DNA of 64,000 bases, taken from the NCBI GenBank assembly GCA_001704765.1, contig MBFK01000009.1:62001-126000 (forward strand), in the 5' to 3' direction. A program made the position numbers and the translations under genes. Positions 38,562 to 48,322 of the stretch are shown piece by piece. The notes beneath the pieces are model-generated. The model searched no databases, was not told where the DNA came from, and saw only the letters and a program-made list of their open reading frames with translations. The number at the start of each line of letters is the position of its first letter. Positions within the stretch are counted from its first letter, which is position 1. This DNA comes from Sinorhizobium shofinae (GTDB lineage: Bacteria; Pseudomonadota; Alphaproteobacteria; Rhizobiales; Rhizobiaceae).

Positions 38562-38594
38562 AACAAAAAACCCGGATCCTGCGATCCGGGTTCT
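38562..38594. terminator. bidirectional terminator between ectC and trcR
   Basis: Arms AACCCGGATC (38569-38578) and GATCCGGGTT (38583-38592) with a four-base loop. On the minus strand a run of T follows (strong for trcR); on the plus strand TTCTTG follows (weaker, for ectC). Confidence 0.9.
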
Positions 38595-38618
38595 TGAATT
38601 TCATCGGTGACGAAACGA

Positions 38619-39314
38619 TCAATAGTCGTCTTCTTCGTCCTTGCGGTCCGACTTCAGCGACTTCAGCTTGGCGAAGACGGCATCGGCGTCGATTTCCTTT
38701 TCTTCTTCGCGTTCGAAGTCGTAGTTGAGCTTCTCGGTTTCACGTGCCGACTCGAGCGTCGCGCCCGCCTCGGCCGCCGTCGGCAGCGGCCGGCCCTTGG
38801 CGGCGCGCTCGACTTCGAGATCTAGGTCGATCTGCGAGCAGAGACCGAGAGTTACCGGATCCATCGGCGTCAGGTTGGCCGAGTTCCAATGGGTGCGTTC
38901 GCGAATCTGCTCGATCGTCGACTTCGTCGTGCCGACGAGGCGCGAAATCTGCGCGTCCTTCAGTTCCGGGTGGTTGCGGACCAGCCAGAGAATGGCGTTG
39001 GGACGGTCCTGGCGCTTGGAAACCGGCGTGTAGCGTGGTCCTTTGCGCTTCGAATCCGGAACGCGGACCTTCGGTTCGGAGAGCTTGAGCTTGTGGTTCG
39101 GATTTGCTTCGCCGCGGGCGATCTCGTCGCGCGAAAGCTGACCGGTTGCAATCGGATCGAGGCCCTTGATGCCCTGTGCCGATTCACCGTCGGCAATCGC
39201 TTTGACTTCGAGCGGGTGCAGCTTGCAAAACTGCGCGATCTGGTCGAACGACAGCGCGGTGTTGTCAACGAGCCAGACGGCCGTTGCCTTGGGCATAAGC
39301 AATTGCTGAGCCAT
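38619..39314 (-). CDS. trcR: DUF1013 cell-cycle transcription protein TrcR
   Basis: A 231-residue DUF1013 protein found in nearly all Alphaproteobacteria. In Caulobacter this family (TrcR) associates with RNA polymerase at promoters and affects the cell cycle. The N-terminus MAQQLLMPKATAVWLVDNT and the HTH-like NAILWLVRNHPELKDAQISR, then LVGTTKSTIEQIR, are family hallmarks. The C-terminus is a highly charged tail rich in Lys, Glu and Asp. The ATG follows AAAGGA. It is divergent from acsA and ends at a strong terminator. Confidence 0.88.
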   Translation of the reverse strand: MAQQLLMPKATAVWLVDNTALSFDQIAQFCKLHPLEVKAIADGESAQGIKGLDPIATGQLSRDEIARGEANPNHKLKLSEPKVRVPDSKRKGPRYTPVSKRQDRPNAILWLVRNHPELKDAQISRLVGTTKSTIEQIRERTHWNSANLTPMDPVTLGLCSQIDLDLEVERAAKGRPLPTAAEAGATLESARETEKLNYDFEREEEKEIDADAVFAKLKSLKSDRKDEEDDY

Positions 39315-39646
39315 GGATATAGTCCTTTTGTCCGTCCGCGCCGGTGTCGCGGGCCGTGGAGTCTACCACTGATTTCCGGGAATTGAGCGTTCTATATCGT
39401 TGTTGTCTCGAAATTGCAATTCTTCACTTCTGAATGTGCTTTTGTCTAATTGCGGTCGGGTTTCGACCTGCTATGAATCGAGCGAGACGGGGCGGTTGGA
39501 GTGCCGCCCTGCAGCGGGAGGTGGAAAAACGCGCGCGATTTTCCGCTCGCATCCCGCTCTGACTTTTAGAACGATCACGCTCATGATTTGGGATCGTTGG
39601 ATAAAGGATCATGGTGATCCAGGCAGAAATGCGCAGGGAGGAAAAT
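39315..39646. other. 332-bp divergent intergenic region
   Basis: It separates trcR from acsA and must hold promoters for both. No confident promoter pair, operator or RNA gene was recognised. The AT-richer part is about 39390-39480, next to trcR. No reading frame here looks like a gene. Confidence 0.6.
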
Positions 39647-41596
39647 ATGTCCGTCAAGACCTACCCGGTCCTGGAAGCGGCCAAGAACCGGACGCTTATC
39701 GACAATGCGACCTATCTGAAGTGGTATGAGGAGAGCGTTGCCGATCCGGAGGCTTTCTGGGGTAAGCACGGCAAGCGAATCGACTGGTTCAAGCCCTATA
39801 GCAAGGTCAAGAATACGTCCTTCGAGGGCGATGTTTCGATCAAGTGGTTCGAAGACGGGCTCACCAACGTCTCCTACAATTGCATCGACCGCCACCTCAA
39901 GACGCATGGCGACAAGACCGCGATCATCTGGGAGGGGGACAATCCCTATGTCGACAAGAAGATCACTTACAATGAGCTCTATGACAAGGTTTGCCGGCTT
40001 GCCAACGTTCTAAAGAAGCATGGCGTCCAGAAGGGCGATCGCGTCACCATCTACATGCCGATGATCCCCGAGACGGCTTACGCCATGCTCGCCTGCGCCC
40101 GCATCGGCGCCATTCACTCGGTCGTTTTCGGTGGCTTTTCGCCCGAGGCGCTGGCCGGCCGCATCGTCGATTGCGAATCCACTTTCGTGATCACCTGCGA
40201 CGAAGGCGTGCGCGGCGGCAAGCCAGTATCGCTCAAGGAAAATACCGAAAGGGCGATCGACATCGCTGCCAGGCAGTATGTCATGGTCAATAAGGTGCTG
40301 GTCGTACGCCGCACCGGCGGCAAGGTGCCTTGGGCACCGGGCCGGGACTTCTGGTATCATCAGGAGATCGCCACGGCTGAGCCGGATTGCCCGCCGGAGA
40401 AGATGAGCGCGGAAGACCCGCTATTCATTCTCTATACCTCCGGTTCGACAGGCAAGCCGAAGGGCGTGCTGCACACGACCGGCGGCTATCTCGTCTACGC
40501 CTCGATGACGCATCAATATGTCTTCGACTATCACGAGGATGACATCTACTGGTGCACGGCGGATGTCGGCTGGGTTACCGGCCACTCCTATATCGTCTAC
40601 GGCCCGCTCGCCAACGCCGCGACGACGTTGATGTTCGAAGGTGTGCCGAATTTCCCGGATGCCGGGCGCTTCTGGGAAGTCGTCGACAAGCACAAGGTCA
40701 ATATCTTCTATACGGCGCCGACAGCGATCCGCTCACTGATGGGGGCCGGCGACAACTTCGTCAAACGCTCGTCCCGTTCATCGCTGCGTCTGCTGGGCAC
40801 TGTCGGCGAGCCGATCAATCCGGAAGCCTGGGAATGGTATTACAACGTCGTCGGAGAGCAGCGCTCGCCGATTGTCGACACCTGGTGGCAGACGGAAACC
40901 GGCGGCATCCTGATTACGCCGCTGCCGGGCGCGACCGATCTCAAGCCCGGTTCGGCGACACGGCCCTTCTTTGGCGTAATGCCGCAGATCGTCGATAACG
41001 AAGGCAATGTGATCGAGGGGCCGGCCGACGGCAATCTCTGCATCATCGATAGCTGGCCGGGGCAGATGCGCACCGTCTATGGCGACCACGAGCGCTTCGT
41101 CCAGACCTATTTCTCGACCTACAAGGGCAAGTACTTTACCGGCGACGGCTGCCGTCGTGACGAGGACGGCTACTACTGGATCACCGGCCGCGTTGATGAC
41201 GTGCTCAACGTTTCCGGCCATCGCCTCGGTACGGCGGAGGTCGAATCGGCGCTCGTTTCGCACCACCTCGTCTCGGAAGCGGCGGTGGTCGGCTATCCGC
41301 ACCCGATCAAGGGGCAAGGCATCTATTGTTACGTGTCGCTGATGGCAGGTGAGGTCGGCAGTGACGAGCTTCGCCAAGAGCTGGTCAAGCATGTGCGCTC
41401 GGAAATCGGGCCGATCGCGACGCCGGACAAGATCCAGTTCGCCCCCGGATTGCCGAAGACGCGCTCCGGCAAGATCATGCGCCGGATTCTCCGCAAGATC
41501 GCCGAGGACGATTTCGGTTCGCTGGGCGACACTTCGACGCTGGCTGATCCGGCGGTCGTCGATGACCTGATTGCCAATCGCCAGAACCGCGTCTGA
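39647..41596 (+). CDS. acsA: acetyl-CoA synthetase
   Basis: A 649-residue AMP-forming acetate-CoA ligase. Motifs are [11 protein letters not shown] (263-273), [26 protein letters not shown] and the C-terminal KTRSGKIM, in which the lysine falls at residue 609, the same number as the acetylation-controlled lysine of Salmonella Acs. It activates acetate for the TCA cycle and biosynthesis. The ATG follows GGGAGGAAAAT. A second ligase, prpE-like, is 2.5 kb upstream. No protein acetyltransferase or deacetylase gene is in the window. Confidence 0.98.
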   Translation: MSVKTYPVLEAAKNRTLIDNATYLKWYEESVADPEAFWGKHGKRIDWFKPYSKVKNTSFEGDVSIKWFEDGLTNVSYNCIDRHLKTHGDKTAIIWEGDNPYVDKKITYNELYDKVCRLANVLKKHGVQKGDRVTIYMPMIPETAYAMLACARIGAIHSVVFGGFSPEALAGRIVDCESTFVITCDEGVRGGKPVSLKENTERAIDIAARQYVMVNKVLVVRRTGGKVPWAPGRDFWYHQEIATAEPDCPPEKMSAEDPLFILYTSGSTGKPKGVLHTTGGYLVYASMTHQYVFDYHEDDIYWCTADVGWVTGHSYIVYGPLANAATTLMFEGVPNFPDAGRFWEVVDKHKVNIFYTAPTAIRSLMGAGDNFVKRSSRSSLRLLGTVGEPINPEAWEWYYNVVGEQRSPIVDTWWQTETGGILITPLPGATDLKPGSATRPFFGVMPQIVDNEGNVIEGPADGNLCIIDSWPGQMRTVYGDHERFVQTYFSTYKGKYFTGDGCRRDEDGYYWITGRVDDVLNVSGHRLGTAEVESALVSHHLVSEAAVVGYPHPIKGQGIYCYVSLMAGEVGSDELRQELVKHVRSEIGPIATPDKIQFAPGLPKTRSGKIMRRILRKIAEDDFGSLGDTSTLADPAVVDDLIANRQNRV

Positions 41597-41605
41597 TGCT
41601 CAGCG

Positions 41606-41632
41606 CCCCGGGCCCTGCTTCAAGGCCCGGGT
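41606..41632 (+). terminator. GC-rich hairpin after acsA
   Basis: CCCGGGCC (41607-41614) and GGCCCGGG (41624-41631) pair perfectly with a nine-base loop, ten bases after the acsA stop. There is no T run on either strand, so termination may be weak or Rho-dependent. Confidence 0.45.
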
Positions 41633-41725
41633 CGACTCCCTCTATGGATATAGATGATTTCAACTTCCGCCGCGGCGCTGCTTTTCTTTCGATCGATTCG
41701 TCATCGAAACGACATACGCGGACGC

Positions 41726-41926
41726 TCAGAAATCGATGGCCCGGCCCTTGATTTCCCAGTCGCCGAAACGGGCCGGATCAAGACCACCGCGACCACCGAA
41801 TTCCGCCGGCGTCGCCGCTTGCTCCTCGGCGCGCCGTCTCTCGTCCGCCTCCTTCAGGGCGCGAAGCGCAGCCGGCGGCAGCGGCCGTTTCGGACGATCG
41901 GGTGAATTGTCGTTGTCGTTCTGCAT
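41726..41926 (-). CDS. DUF1674 small protein (SDHAF4-like)
   Basis: A 66-residue protein with the DUF1674 C-terminal motif GGLDPARFGDWEIKGRAIDF and a charged helical N-terminal part. Homologues include the eukaryotic succinate dehydrogenase assembly factor 4, so a role in assembling complex II or a related flavoprotein is possible, but bacterial members are little studied. It stands alone between acsA and htpX; no sdh gene is nearby. Confidence 0.85.
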   Translation of the reverse strand: MQNDNDNSPDRPKRPLPPAALRALKEADERRRAEEQAATPAEFGGRGGLDPARFGDWEIKGRAIDF

Positions 41927-42010
41927 GTGACAGCCGGATTTCCCTGACGATATTGAAGAGCGGGGGCTTCATCCCCATCATATAAGTTGCTTCCGTCAAA
42001 GCGGGAACCC

Positions 42011-42026
42011 TGATTCACGTGAAACG
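42011..42026. other. parS-like centromere site 6
   Basis: TGATTCACGTGAAACG has two mismatches to the 16-bp parS consensus. It is intergenic, upstream of htpX, about 12 kb right of parB. It is the weakest of the six sites reported. Confidence 0.6.
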
Positions 42027-42118
42027 TTTGAGGAGAGATCGCAGGACATGCCGAGCCGGTCCGCCGCGCTTCGCCACCGCCGAACGAGAAGCGACCTGAG
42101 AATGCCTGGAGCTCATTC

Positions 42119-43078
42119 ATGAATCTTGTGCGCACCGCAATGTTGCTTGCCTTCATGACCGTCCTCTTCATGGCCGTCGGCTATGTCATCGGCGGCAGGG
42201 GCGGCATGATGATCGCCCTGGTCATGGCCGCGGGCATGAACTTCTTCTCCTACTGGAATTCCGACCGCCTGGTGCTGCGCATGTATCGGGCCCAGGAGGT
42301 CGACGAGCGCGGCGCCCCCGAATATTACGGCATCGTGCGCGACCTGGCGAACAATGCCGGCCTGCCGATGCCGCGCGTCTATGTCATCGACAATCCGCAG
42401 CCGAACGCCTTTGCCACCGGCCGCAACCCGCAGAATGCGGCGGTGGCCGCCTCCACCGGCCTCCTGCAGTCGCTCTCCTATGAGGAAGTTGCCGGCGTCA
42501 TGGCACATGAACTTGCGCATATTCAGCATCGCGACACCCTGACGATGACGCTGACGGCGACGCTCGCCGGTGCCATTTCGATGCTCGGCAATTTCGCCTT
42601 CTTTTTCGGCGGCAACCGCGAAAACAACAACCCTCTCGGCTTCATCGGCGTGCTGATCGCGATGATCGTCGCTCCGCTCGCGGCCGCGCTGGTGCAGATG
42701 GCGATCAGCCGCACGCGCGAATATTCCGCCGACCGGCGTGGCGCCGAGATCTGCGGCAATCCGCTCTGGCTCGCCTCGGCGCTCCGGAAGATCGCCGGCG
42801 CCGCCCATGCCATTCCGAACTATGACGCCGAGCGCAATCCGGCGACGGCGCACATGTTCATCATCAATCCGCTTTCGGGCGAGCGCATGGACAACCTCTT
42901 CTCGACCCATCCGAATACGGAAAACCGCGTTGCGGCGCTCGAGCAGATGGCACGCGACGTGTCGGCGGGCTCGACGTCAACGGTTCGCCCTGATAATGCG
43001 GTGCGCAAATCGCGCTCTGTCCCGAGAACCGGCTGGGGTCGCGGTGGTTCCGAACCGCCGAAAGGCCCCTGGTCCTGA
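42119..43078 (+). CDS. htpX: membrane zinc metalloprotease HtpX
   Basis: A 319-residue M48B inner-membrane protease involved in quality control of membrane proteins. Two N-terminal membrane segments (about 5-45), the zinc motif HELAH (130-134), two more segments (about 145-200) and the third zinc ligand region [14 protein letters not shown] are present. The C-terminal tail is basic and disordered-looking. Its stop overlaps the rsmB start by one base (TGATG). Confidence 0.96.
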   Translation: MNLVRTAMLLAFMTVLFMAVGYVIGGRGGMMIALVMAAGMNFFSYWNSDRLVLRMYRAQEVDERGAPEYYGIVRDLANNAGLPMPRVYVIDNPQPNAFATGRNPQNAAVAASTGLLQSLSYEEVAGVMAHELAHIQHRDTLTMTLTATLAGAISMLGNFAFFFGGNRENNNPLGFIGVLIAMIVAPLAAALVQMAISRTREYSADRRGAEICGNPLWLASALRKIAGAAHAIPNYDAERNPATAHMFIINPLSGERMDNLFSTHPNTENRVAALEQMARDVSAGSTSTVRPDNAVRKSRSVPRTGWGRGGSEPPKGPWS

Positions 43079-44493
43079 TGTCAGAAGTCAAGAAGAACGA
43101 TTCACGTCCGAAACGAGCCCGATCACACAAGCCTTCCCGTACGGGAGGGGAGCGGCCTGATGCCAGCATCCAGGCCAAGCCGGGGCTGAAGAGCCGCCAG
43201 GCCGCCGCCAAGATCCTGGCGGCGGTGATCGACCGCAAGACGCCACTCGACGGCATGCTCGACCAGGAGCACGGCAATCCGGCCTATCGCGAGCTCAATG
43301 ACGCCGACCGCGCCCTGGTGCGCGCCATCCTCAATTCGGCGCTGCGGCACCTGCCGCGGATCCGCGCCGCGATCGATTCGCTGCTGCAGACCCCGCTGCC
43401 CGAGGGGGCGCGTGCGTTGGAGCACGTGCTGACGGTCGCCGCAGCGCAAATCCTCTATCTCGACATTCCGGATCATTCCGCCGTCGACCTTGCGGTCGAG
43501 CAGGCGCAGTCGGATCCGCGCAATCGCCGCTTCGCCAGTCTCGTCAACGCCGTCCTCAGGCGGCTTTCGCGCGAGAAGGAGGTGATCCTCGAAAAGGTGC
43601 AGGCCGTGCCGGCCATTCCGGCCTGGTTTTATGACCGGCTCGTCGCCCATTACGGCCGCGCCCAGGCAGAAGGCATTTCGGAAGCGCAGCTCGTTCCCGC
43701 CGCGATCGACCTTACGGTGAAGTCCGACCCTGCCATTTGGGCCGAGCGCCTCGGCGGCACGGTGCTGCCGACCGGCTCCGTTCGGCTCGGTGATTTTTCC
43801 GGCGCGATCCCGTCCTTGCCGGGCTTTGCGGAAGGGTCCTGGTGGGTGCAGGACGCGGCCGCCTCTATACCGGCGCGCCTCTTCGGCGATCTTTCCGGTA
43901 AAGCAGTGGTCGATCTCTGTGCGGCGCCGGGCGGCAAGACGGCCCAGCTCATTCTTGCCGGGGCGAAGGTGACGGCACTTGACCACTCCTCCAGCCGGTT
44001 GCGGCGGCTGAAGGCCAATCTCCAGCGGCTCGGCCTCGAAGCTTGGACGAAAGAGACCGATATGGCGGATTTCCGTCCGGAAGAGCTCTTTGACGCCGCG
44101 CTGCTTGATGCCCCCTGCTCTTCGACCGGCACCACGCGGCGTCACCCGGATGTGCTCTGGACGAAAGGACCGGAGGACGTCGAAAAGCTTGCCCGGCTTC
44201 AGGAGCGGCTGCTGCGCCATGCGCTGAGCATCGTCAGGCCCGGCGGCATCGTGGTCTTTTCCAATTGCTCACTGGACCCGCGCGAGGGCGAAGCCGTCGT
44301 GGCGCGCGTCCTGGCCGACGACGGACTTTGCGAGCGCGTTCCGATCGCCCCGTCCGACTGGCCCGGGTTCGAGGCGGCCATCACGCCTCTTGGCGAGTTC
44401 CGCACGACGCCGGCGATGCTGCCGCTTGCCGCGCCCTTTTCCAGCGGCCTTGATGGGTTTTATGCGGCTGTGCTCCGCCGCACCGAGGGCTAG
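43078..44493 (+). CDS. rsmB: 16S rRNA m5C967 methyltransferase RsmB
   Basis: A 471-residue protein with an N-terminal NusB-like RNA-binding domain (about 35-165) and a SAM methyltransferase domain. The SAM loop is DLCAAPGGKTAQL (about 279-291), and the two catalytic cysteines are in DAPCSSTGTTRRHPD (about 342-356) and SNCSLDPREGE (about 394-404). The first 35 residues are basic and low-complexity. Translation is coupled to htpX by the TGATG overlap. Confidence 0.95.
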   Translation: MSEVKKNDSRPKRARSHKPSRTGGERPDASIQAKPGLKSRQAAAKILAAVIDRKTPLDGMLDQEHGNPAYRELNDADRALVRAILNSALRHLPRIRAAIDSLLQTPLPEGARALEHVLTVAAAQILYLDIPDHSAVDLAVEQAQSDPRNRRFASLVNAVLRRLSREKEVILEKVQAVPAIPAWFYDRLVAHYGRAQAEGISEAQLVPAAIDLTVKSDPAIWAERLGGTVLPTGSVRLGDFSGAIPSLPGFAEGSWWVQDAAASIPARLFGDLSGKAVVDLCAAPGGKTAQLILAGAKVTALDHSSSRLRRLKANLQRLGLEAWTKETDMADFRPEELFDAALLDAPCSSTGTTRRHPDVLWTKGPEDVEKLARLQERLLRHALSIVRPGGIVVFSNCSLDPREGEAVVARVLADDGLCERVPIAPSDWPGFEAAITPLGEFRTTPAMLPLAAPFSSGLDGFYAAVLRRTEG

Positions 44494-44671
44494 AGCCTCG
44501 TCAACAGCCTGTCTCGCCGTGACAATTGACGCTTTCGGACCGCCCGCCTATCAATGGTGGCAGATTGATAGAAATTTAATCATCCTTCCGGCACGGTTCC
44601 GGCCATGAAAGCGATTCTGCTCAAGCGCTTCGAAGGTCCCGTTGCGGCAATCAAGAAACCTGCAGGCGCCG

Positions 44672-46357
44672 ATGCTGTTTTCCAGTAAACGAAGGCTGCT
44701 TTACCTGTATCTGCGCGAAGGCTGGCGCCGCTTTTCGCGCGGCCTTTCGCTCGGGCGCCTGTCGGCGCTGCGCTTTTCCGGATCGACGCCGGACCGGCTC
44801 ATCGTCGCGCCCACGGATCTCAGAGCCATCGATCCCTTTGTGGCAGAGGAAATTCTTCAGGGCCGCTATCCGCTGGCCGGTCGCGTGCTCGATACCGAGG
44901 GCGAGTCGCCCTTCGAAATCGACCTGCCGTCGCACGAGTTTGCCAATCGGCTCCACGCCTTCGACTGGCTGCGCCACATGCGTGCCGTCCGGGATGAAGC
45001 CGGCTTCGCCAGGCTGCGTCAGATCCTCGACGACTGGATGGGCACGCATGGCCGCAATATCGGCGGTATCGCCTGGGAAGCCGATGTGATGGCGCAGCGC
45101 ATCATCGCCTGGCTGTCGCATTCGCCGGTGCTGTTGCGCAATGCCGAGCATGGTTTCTATCGCCGCTTCCTGAAAAGCTTCGCCTTTCAGGTCCGCTATC
45201 TGCGCCACATCGCCGAGACCGTCCCGGACGGGGAGGCACGGCTCAGGGTTCGCATAGCCCTGGCGATGGCTTCCGTGTCGATGCCCGTCACTCCGTCGGC
45301 ACTGCGCAGGGCCGCGCGCGGTCTGGATCGTGAGCTCGACCGGCAGATCCTGCCTGACGGCGGCCATTTCTCGCGCAATCCCCGCGCCGGTCTCGAACTC
45401 CTGCTCGATCTGCTGCCGCTGCGGCAGACCTATGTCAATCTCGGTCACGATGTGCCGTCGCGGCTGATCTCCGGCATCGACCGGATGTACCCGGCCCTGC
45501 GCTTCTTCCGGCATCAGAGCGGGGAGCTCGCGCTCTTCAACGGCGCAACCTCGGTGCCGGCGCACGAACTTGCTTCGGTGCTGCGCTACGACGAGACGGC
45601 GGGCGAGCCGTTCCGGTCGCTTCCGCATATCAACTTCGAGCGGCTCTCGATCGGGGAGACCGTCCTCATCATGGATACGGGGCGTCCGCTGTCGGTCGAT
45701 CTGTCGCGCGGCGCCCATGCCGGCTGCCTCTCCTTCGAGATGTCTTCGGGGCGAAACCGGTTCATCATCAATTCCGGTGCACCGAAATTCGCCGGCGAAC
45801 GATTCCGGCAAATGGCCCGCGCGACCGCCGCGCACTCGACCGTGACGGTGAACGACACTTCCTCCTCACGCTTTTCGCAATCGCACTTTCTCGGCCCGAT
45901 CATGGTAAGCGGTGTGTCGCGCGTCGAGGCGGAGCGAAGCGACGAGCCCGGCCGGATCGAGTCCGTGAGGGCGAGCCATGACGGCTATCTCGCCGCCTTC
46001 GGTGTCATCCACGAGCGCGACATCGGTGTTCTGAACGGCGGTCGGCTGATCCGCGGACGCGATCGGCTCGCCAGGGCAAACGGCAGCGATCCGGAGGCGT
46101 CCGATGCCGCGATCGCCGTCGCCCGCTTTCACATTCATCCGGCGATCGGCTTGCGCCAGAGCAGCAAGAGCGAAATCTATCTGAGTGCGCCCGACGGCGA
46201 GGCCTGGCTTTTTGCCTGCCGGGACGGGGAGCTGGCGATCGAGGAGGACGTCTTCTTCGCCGACTCCTCCGGCGTGCGAGCGTCGTCGCAGATCACGGTC
46301 ACCTTCGCGGCCGGGGCGCAGCCGGAGATCCAGTGGACGCTGACCCGCGAGGGTTAG
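44672..46357 (+). CDS. heparinase II/III-family protein
   Basis: A 561-residue protein with an alpha-toroid N-terminal half and a heparinase II/III-like beta-rich half (about 320-540; [21 protein letters not shown]-type sequence, then [14 protein letters not shown]). Such proteins cleave acidic polysaccharides by elimination. In Alphaproteobacteria this gene is often next to rsmB and purH, but its substrate is unknown. No signal peptide is apparent: the N-terminus [17 protein letters not shown] is amphipathic rather than cleavable. The ATG at 44672 was preferred to a TTG at 44642. Confidence 0.85.
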   Translation: MLFSSKRRLLYLYLREGWRRFSRGLSLGRLSALRFSGSTPDRLIVAPTDLRAIDPFVAEEILQGRYPLAGRVLDTEGESPFEIDLPSHEFANRLHAFDWLRHMRAVRDEAGFARLRQILDDWMGTHGRNIGGIAWEADVMAQRIIAWLSHSPVLLRNAEHGFYRRFLKSFAFQVRYLRHIAETVPDGEARLRVRIALAMASVSMPVTPSALRRAARGLDRELDRQILPDGGHFSRNPRAGLELLLDLLPLRQTYVNLGHDVPSRLISGIDRMYPALRFFRHQSGELALFNGATSVPAHELASVLRYDETAGEPFRSLPHINFERLSIGETVLIMDTGRPLSVDLSRGAHAGCLSFEMSSGRNRFIINSGAPKFAGERFRQMARATAAHSTVTVNDTSSSRFSQSHFLGPIMVSGVSRVEAERSDEPGRIESVRASHDGYLAAFGVIHERDIGVLNGGRLIRGRDRLARANGSDPEASDAAIAVARFHIHPAIGLRQSSKSEIYLSAPDGEAWLFACRDGELAIEEDVFFADSSGVRASSQITVTFAAGAQPEIQWTLTREG

Positions 46358-46497
46358 ACAGGAGCGGCGAAGGCCTATTTTCCACCCCCTGCGGCGGCGA
46401 AGGTTCCTTCCGCTGGCAAGCTGTGCTAACGGGCAGCCATCCCAATCGCCGGCACCCCTCTTTCCAAGCGTCCGGCGCTGCCAAAGGAGCATGGTTG

Positions 46498-48108
46498 ATG
46501 GCTGTCGCCTCCAAGAAAATCCCGGCTCCGGACGAAGTCCGGATCCAAACCGCCCTTCTCTCCGTGTCCGACAAGGCGGGCATCGTCGAGCTCGCCCGCG
46601 CTCTCAACGAGAAGGGCATTCGGCTGGTCTCGACCGGCGGCACGCACAAAGCGCTGGCGGCGGCCGGCCTTCCCGTCAGCGACGTTTCCGAATTGACCGG
46701 CTTTCCGGAAGTCATGGACGGCCGTGTCAAGACACTCCATCCCGGTGTGCATGGCGGTCTGCTTGCCATCCGCGACGACGCGGAACACAAGGCGGCGATG
46801 GACGAGCATGGCATTACCGCCATCGATCTCGTCGTCATCAATCTTTACCCGTTCGAGGAGGTCCGCGCCCAGGGCGGCGACTATCCGACCACGGTCGAGA
46901 ATATCGACATCGGTGGGCCGGCGATGATCCGTGCATCGGCCAAGAACCATGCCTATGTGACGATCGTTACCGATCCGGCCGACTATTCCGTGCTGCTCGA
47001 CGAAATCGCCAACGGCACCACGCGCTATGCCTTCCGTCAGAAAATGGCGGCCAAGGCCTATGCCCGGACGGCGGCCTATGACGCGGCGATCTCCAACTGG
47101 TTCGCCGAGGCGCTCGACACGCCCATGCCGCGCCATCGCGTCATTGGCGGCGTGCTCAAGGAAGAGATGCGCTACGGCGAGAACCCGCATCAGGAGGCGG
47201 GCTTCTACGTCACCGGGGAGAAGCGGCCGGGGGTCGCGACCGCGACACTGCTGCAGGGCAAGCAGCTTTCCTACAACAACATCAACGACACGGACGCGGC
47301 CTTCGAGCTAGTGGCGGAGTTCCTGCCGGAAAAGGCGCCGGCCTGCGCGATCATCAAGCACGCCAACCCCTGCGGTGTCGCCACCGCACCGTCGCTTGCG
47401 GAAGCCTATCGCCGCGCGCTCGCCTGCGATTCCACCTCGGCCTTCGGCGGCATCATCGCGCTCAACCAGAAACTCGACGCGCAAACGGCAGAAGAGATCG
47501 TCAAGCTCTTCACCGAAGTGATCATCGCGCCGTCGGTGAGCGACGAGGCCAAGGCAATCATCGCCCGCAAGCCGAACCTCCGCCTGCTGGCGGCCGGCGG
47601 CCTGCCGGATCCGCGTACGCCAGGGCTTACTGCCAAGACCGTGGCCGGCGGCCTGCTCGTCCAGACGCGAGACAACGGCATGGTCGAGGATCTGGAGCTC
47701 AAGGTGGTCACCAAGCGCGCCCCGACGGCACAGGAGCTCGAGGACATGAAGTTCGCCTTCAAAGTGGCGAAGCACGTCAAGTCGAATGCTGTCGTCTATG
47801 CGAAGGATGGCCAGACGGCCGGCATCGGCGCCGGACAAATGAGCCGCGTCGATTCTGCCCGCATCGCCGCCATCAAGGCGGAGGAAGCTGCCAAGGCGCT
47901 CGGCCTTGCGGCGCCGCTGACACGCGGTTCGGCGGTCGCCTCTGAGGCCTTCCTGCCCTTCGCCGACGGACTCTTGTCGGCGATCGCGGCCGGTGCCACC
48001 GCCGTCATCCAGCCGGGCGGCTCGATGCGCGACGACGAGGTCATCGCCGCGGCCAACGAGCACAATGTCGCCATGGTCTTCACCGGCATGCGGCACTTCC
48101 GCCACTGA
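46498..48108 (+). CDS. purH: bifunctional AICAR transformylase/IMP cyclohydrolase
   Basis: A 536-residue enzyme catalysing the last two steps to IMP. The N-terminal IMP cyclohydrolase domain starts with [15 protein letters not shown] and STGGTHKAL. The AICAR transformylase domain contains the active-site KHANPCG, with [14 protein letters not shown] before it. The ATG at 46498 is preceded by AAAGGAGC. The 140-bp leader is GC-rich; I could not fit a known purine-linked riboswitch to it. Confidence 0.98.
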   Translation: MAVASKKIPAPDEVRIQTALLSVSDKAGIVELARALNEKGIRLVSTGGTHKALAAAGLPVSDVSELTGFPEVMDGRVKTLHPGVHGGLLAIRDDAEHKAAMDEHGITAIDLVVINLYPFEEVRAQGGDYPTTVENIDIGGPAMIRASAKNHAYVTIVTDPADYSVLLDEIANGTTRYAFRQKMAAKAYARTAAYDAAISNWFAEALDTPMPRHRVIGGVLKEEMRYGENPHQEAGFYVTGEKRPGVATATLLQGKQLSYNNINDTDAAFELVAEFLPEKAPACAIIKHANPCGVATAPSLAEAYRRALACDSTSAFGGIIALNQKLDAQTAEEIVKLFTEVIIAPSVSDEAKAIIARKPNLRLLAAGGLPDPRTPGLTAKTVAGGLLVQTRDNGMVEDLELKVVTKRAPTAQELEDMKFAFKVAKHVKSNAVVYAKDGQTAGIGAGQMSRVDSARIAAIKAEEAAKALGLAAPLTRGSAVASEAFLPFADGLLSAIAAGATAVIQPGGSMRDDEVIAAANEHNVAMVFTGMRHFRH

Positions 48109-48179
48109 GCGGAACCGTAAGCCGCTCAACGGTTTTACGGCGATCTTCGTCTGCTGCACCGGAAAGCTTACGTCCCCTT

Positions 48180-48220
48180 CGTCATCCTCGGGCTTGACCA
48201 GGTCAAGCCCGAGGATGACG
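48180..48220. repeat. perfect 20-bp inverted repeat
   Basis: The left arm 48180-48199 (starting CGTCATCCTCGG) and right arm 48201-48220 are perfect complements around one base. It is a longer form of the palindrome near parB (29922-29946). It lies between purH and the convergent MFS gene. Confidence 0.8.
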
Positions 48221-48294
48221 ACTGAGAGGGATGCGGGCGGCAACCGCTCACGCTGTCGCTCTCCAGCTTTGACAGGGCAAACACCGTCTTTCGA

Positions 48295-48322
48295 AAAGCC
48301 GCCGCCCTCCACGGCGGTTTTT
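48295..48322. terminator. terminator between purH and the MFS gene
   Basis: CCGCCG (48299-48304) and CGGCGG (48312-48317) form a stem with a seven-base loop, followed on the plus strand by TTTTT. On the minus strand the stem is followed by CTTTTC, so it may serve both genes. The purH stop is 187 bp away. Confidence 0.7.

Noticed and set aside
38733-38748. parS-like sequence in trcR (GGTTTCACGTGCC)
   Set aside because: Only the left half matches; the right half has lost GAAAC.
44605-44688. Short frame starting ATGAAAGCGATTCTGC before the heparinase gene
   Set aside because: About 27 codons, overlaps the heparinase start, no Shine-Dalgarno; looks like a remnant or chance frame.
46358-46497. 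Possible purine-related (ZTP-type) riboswitch before purH
   Set aside because: The leader is GC-rich and can fold, but I could not match the conserved ZTP core sequences.
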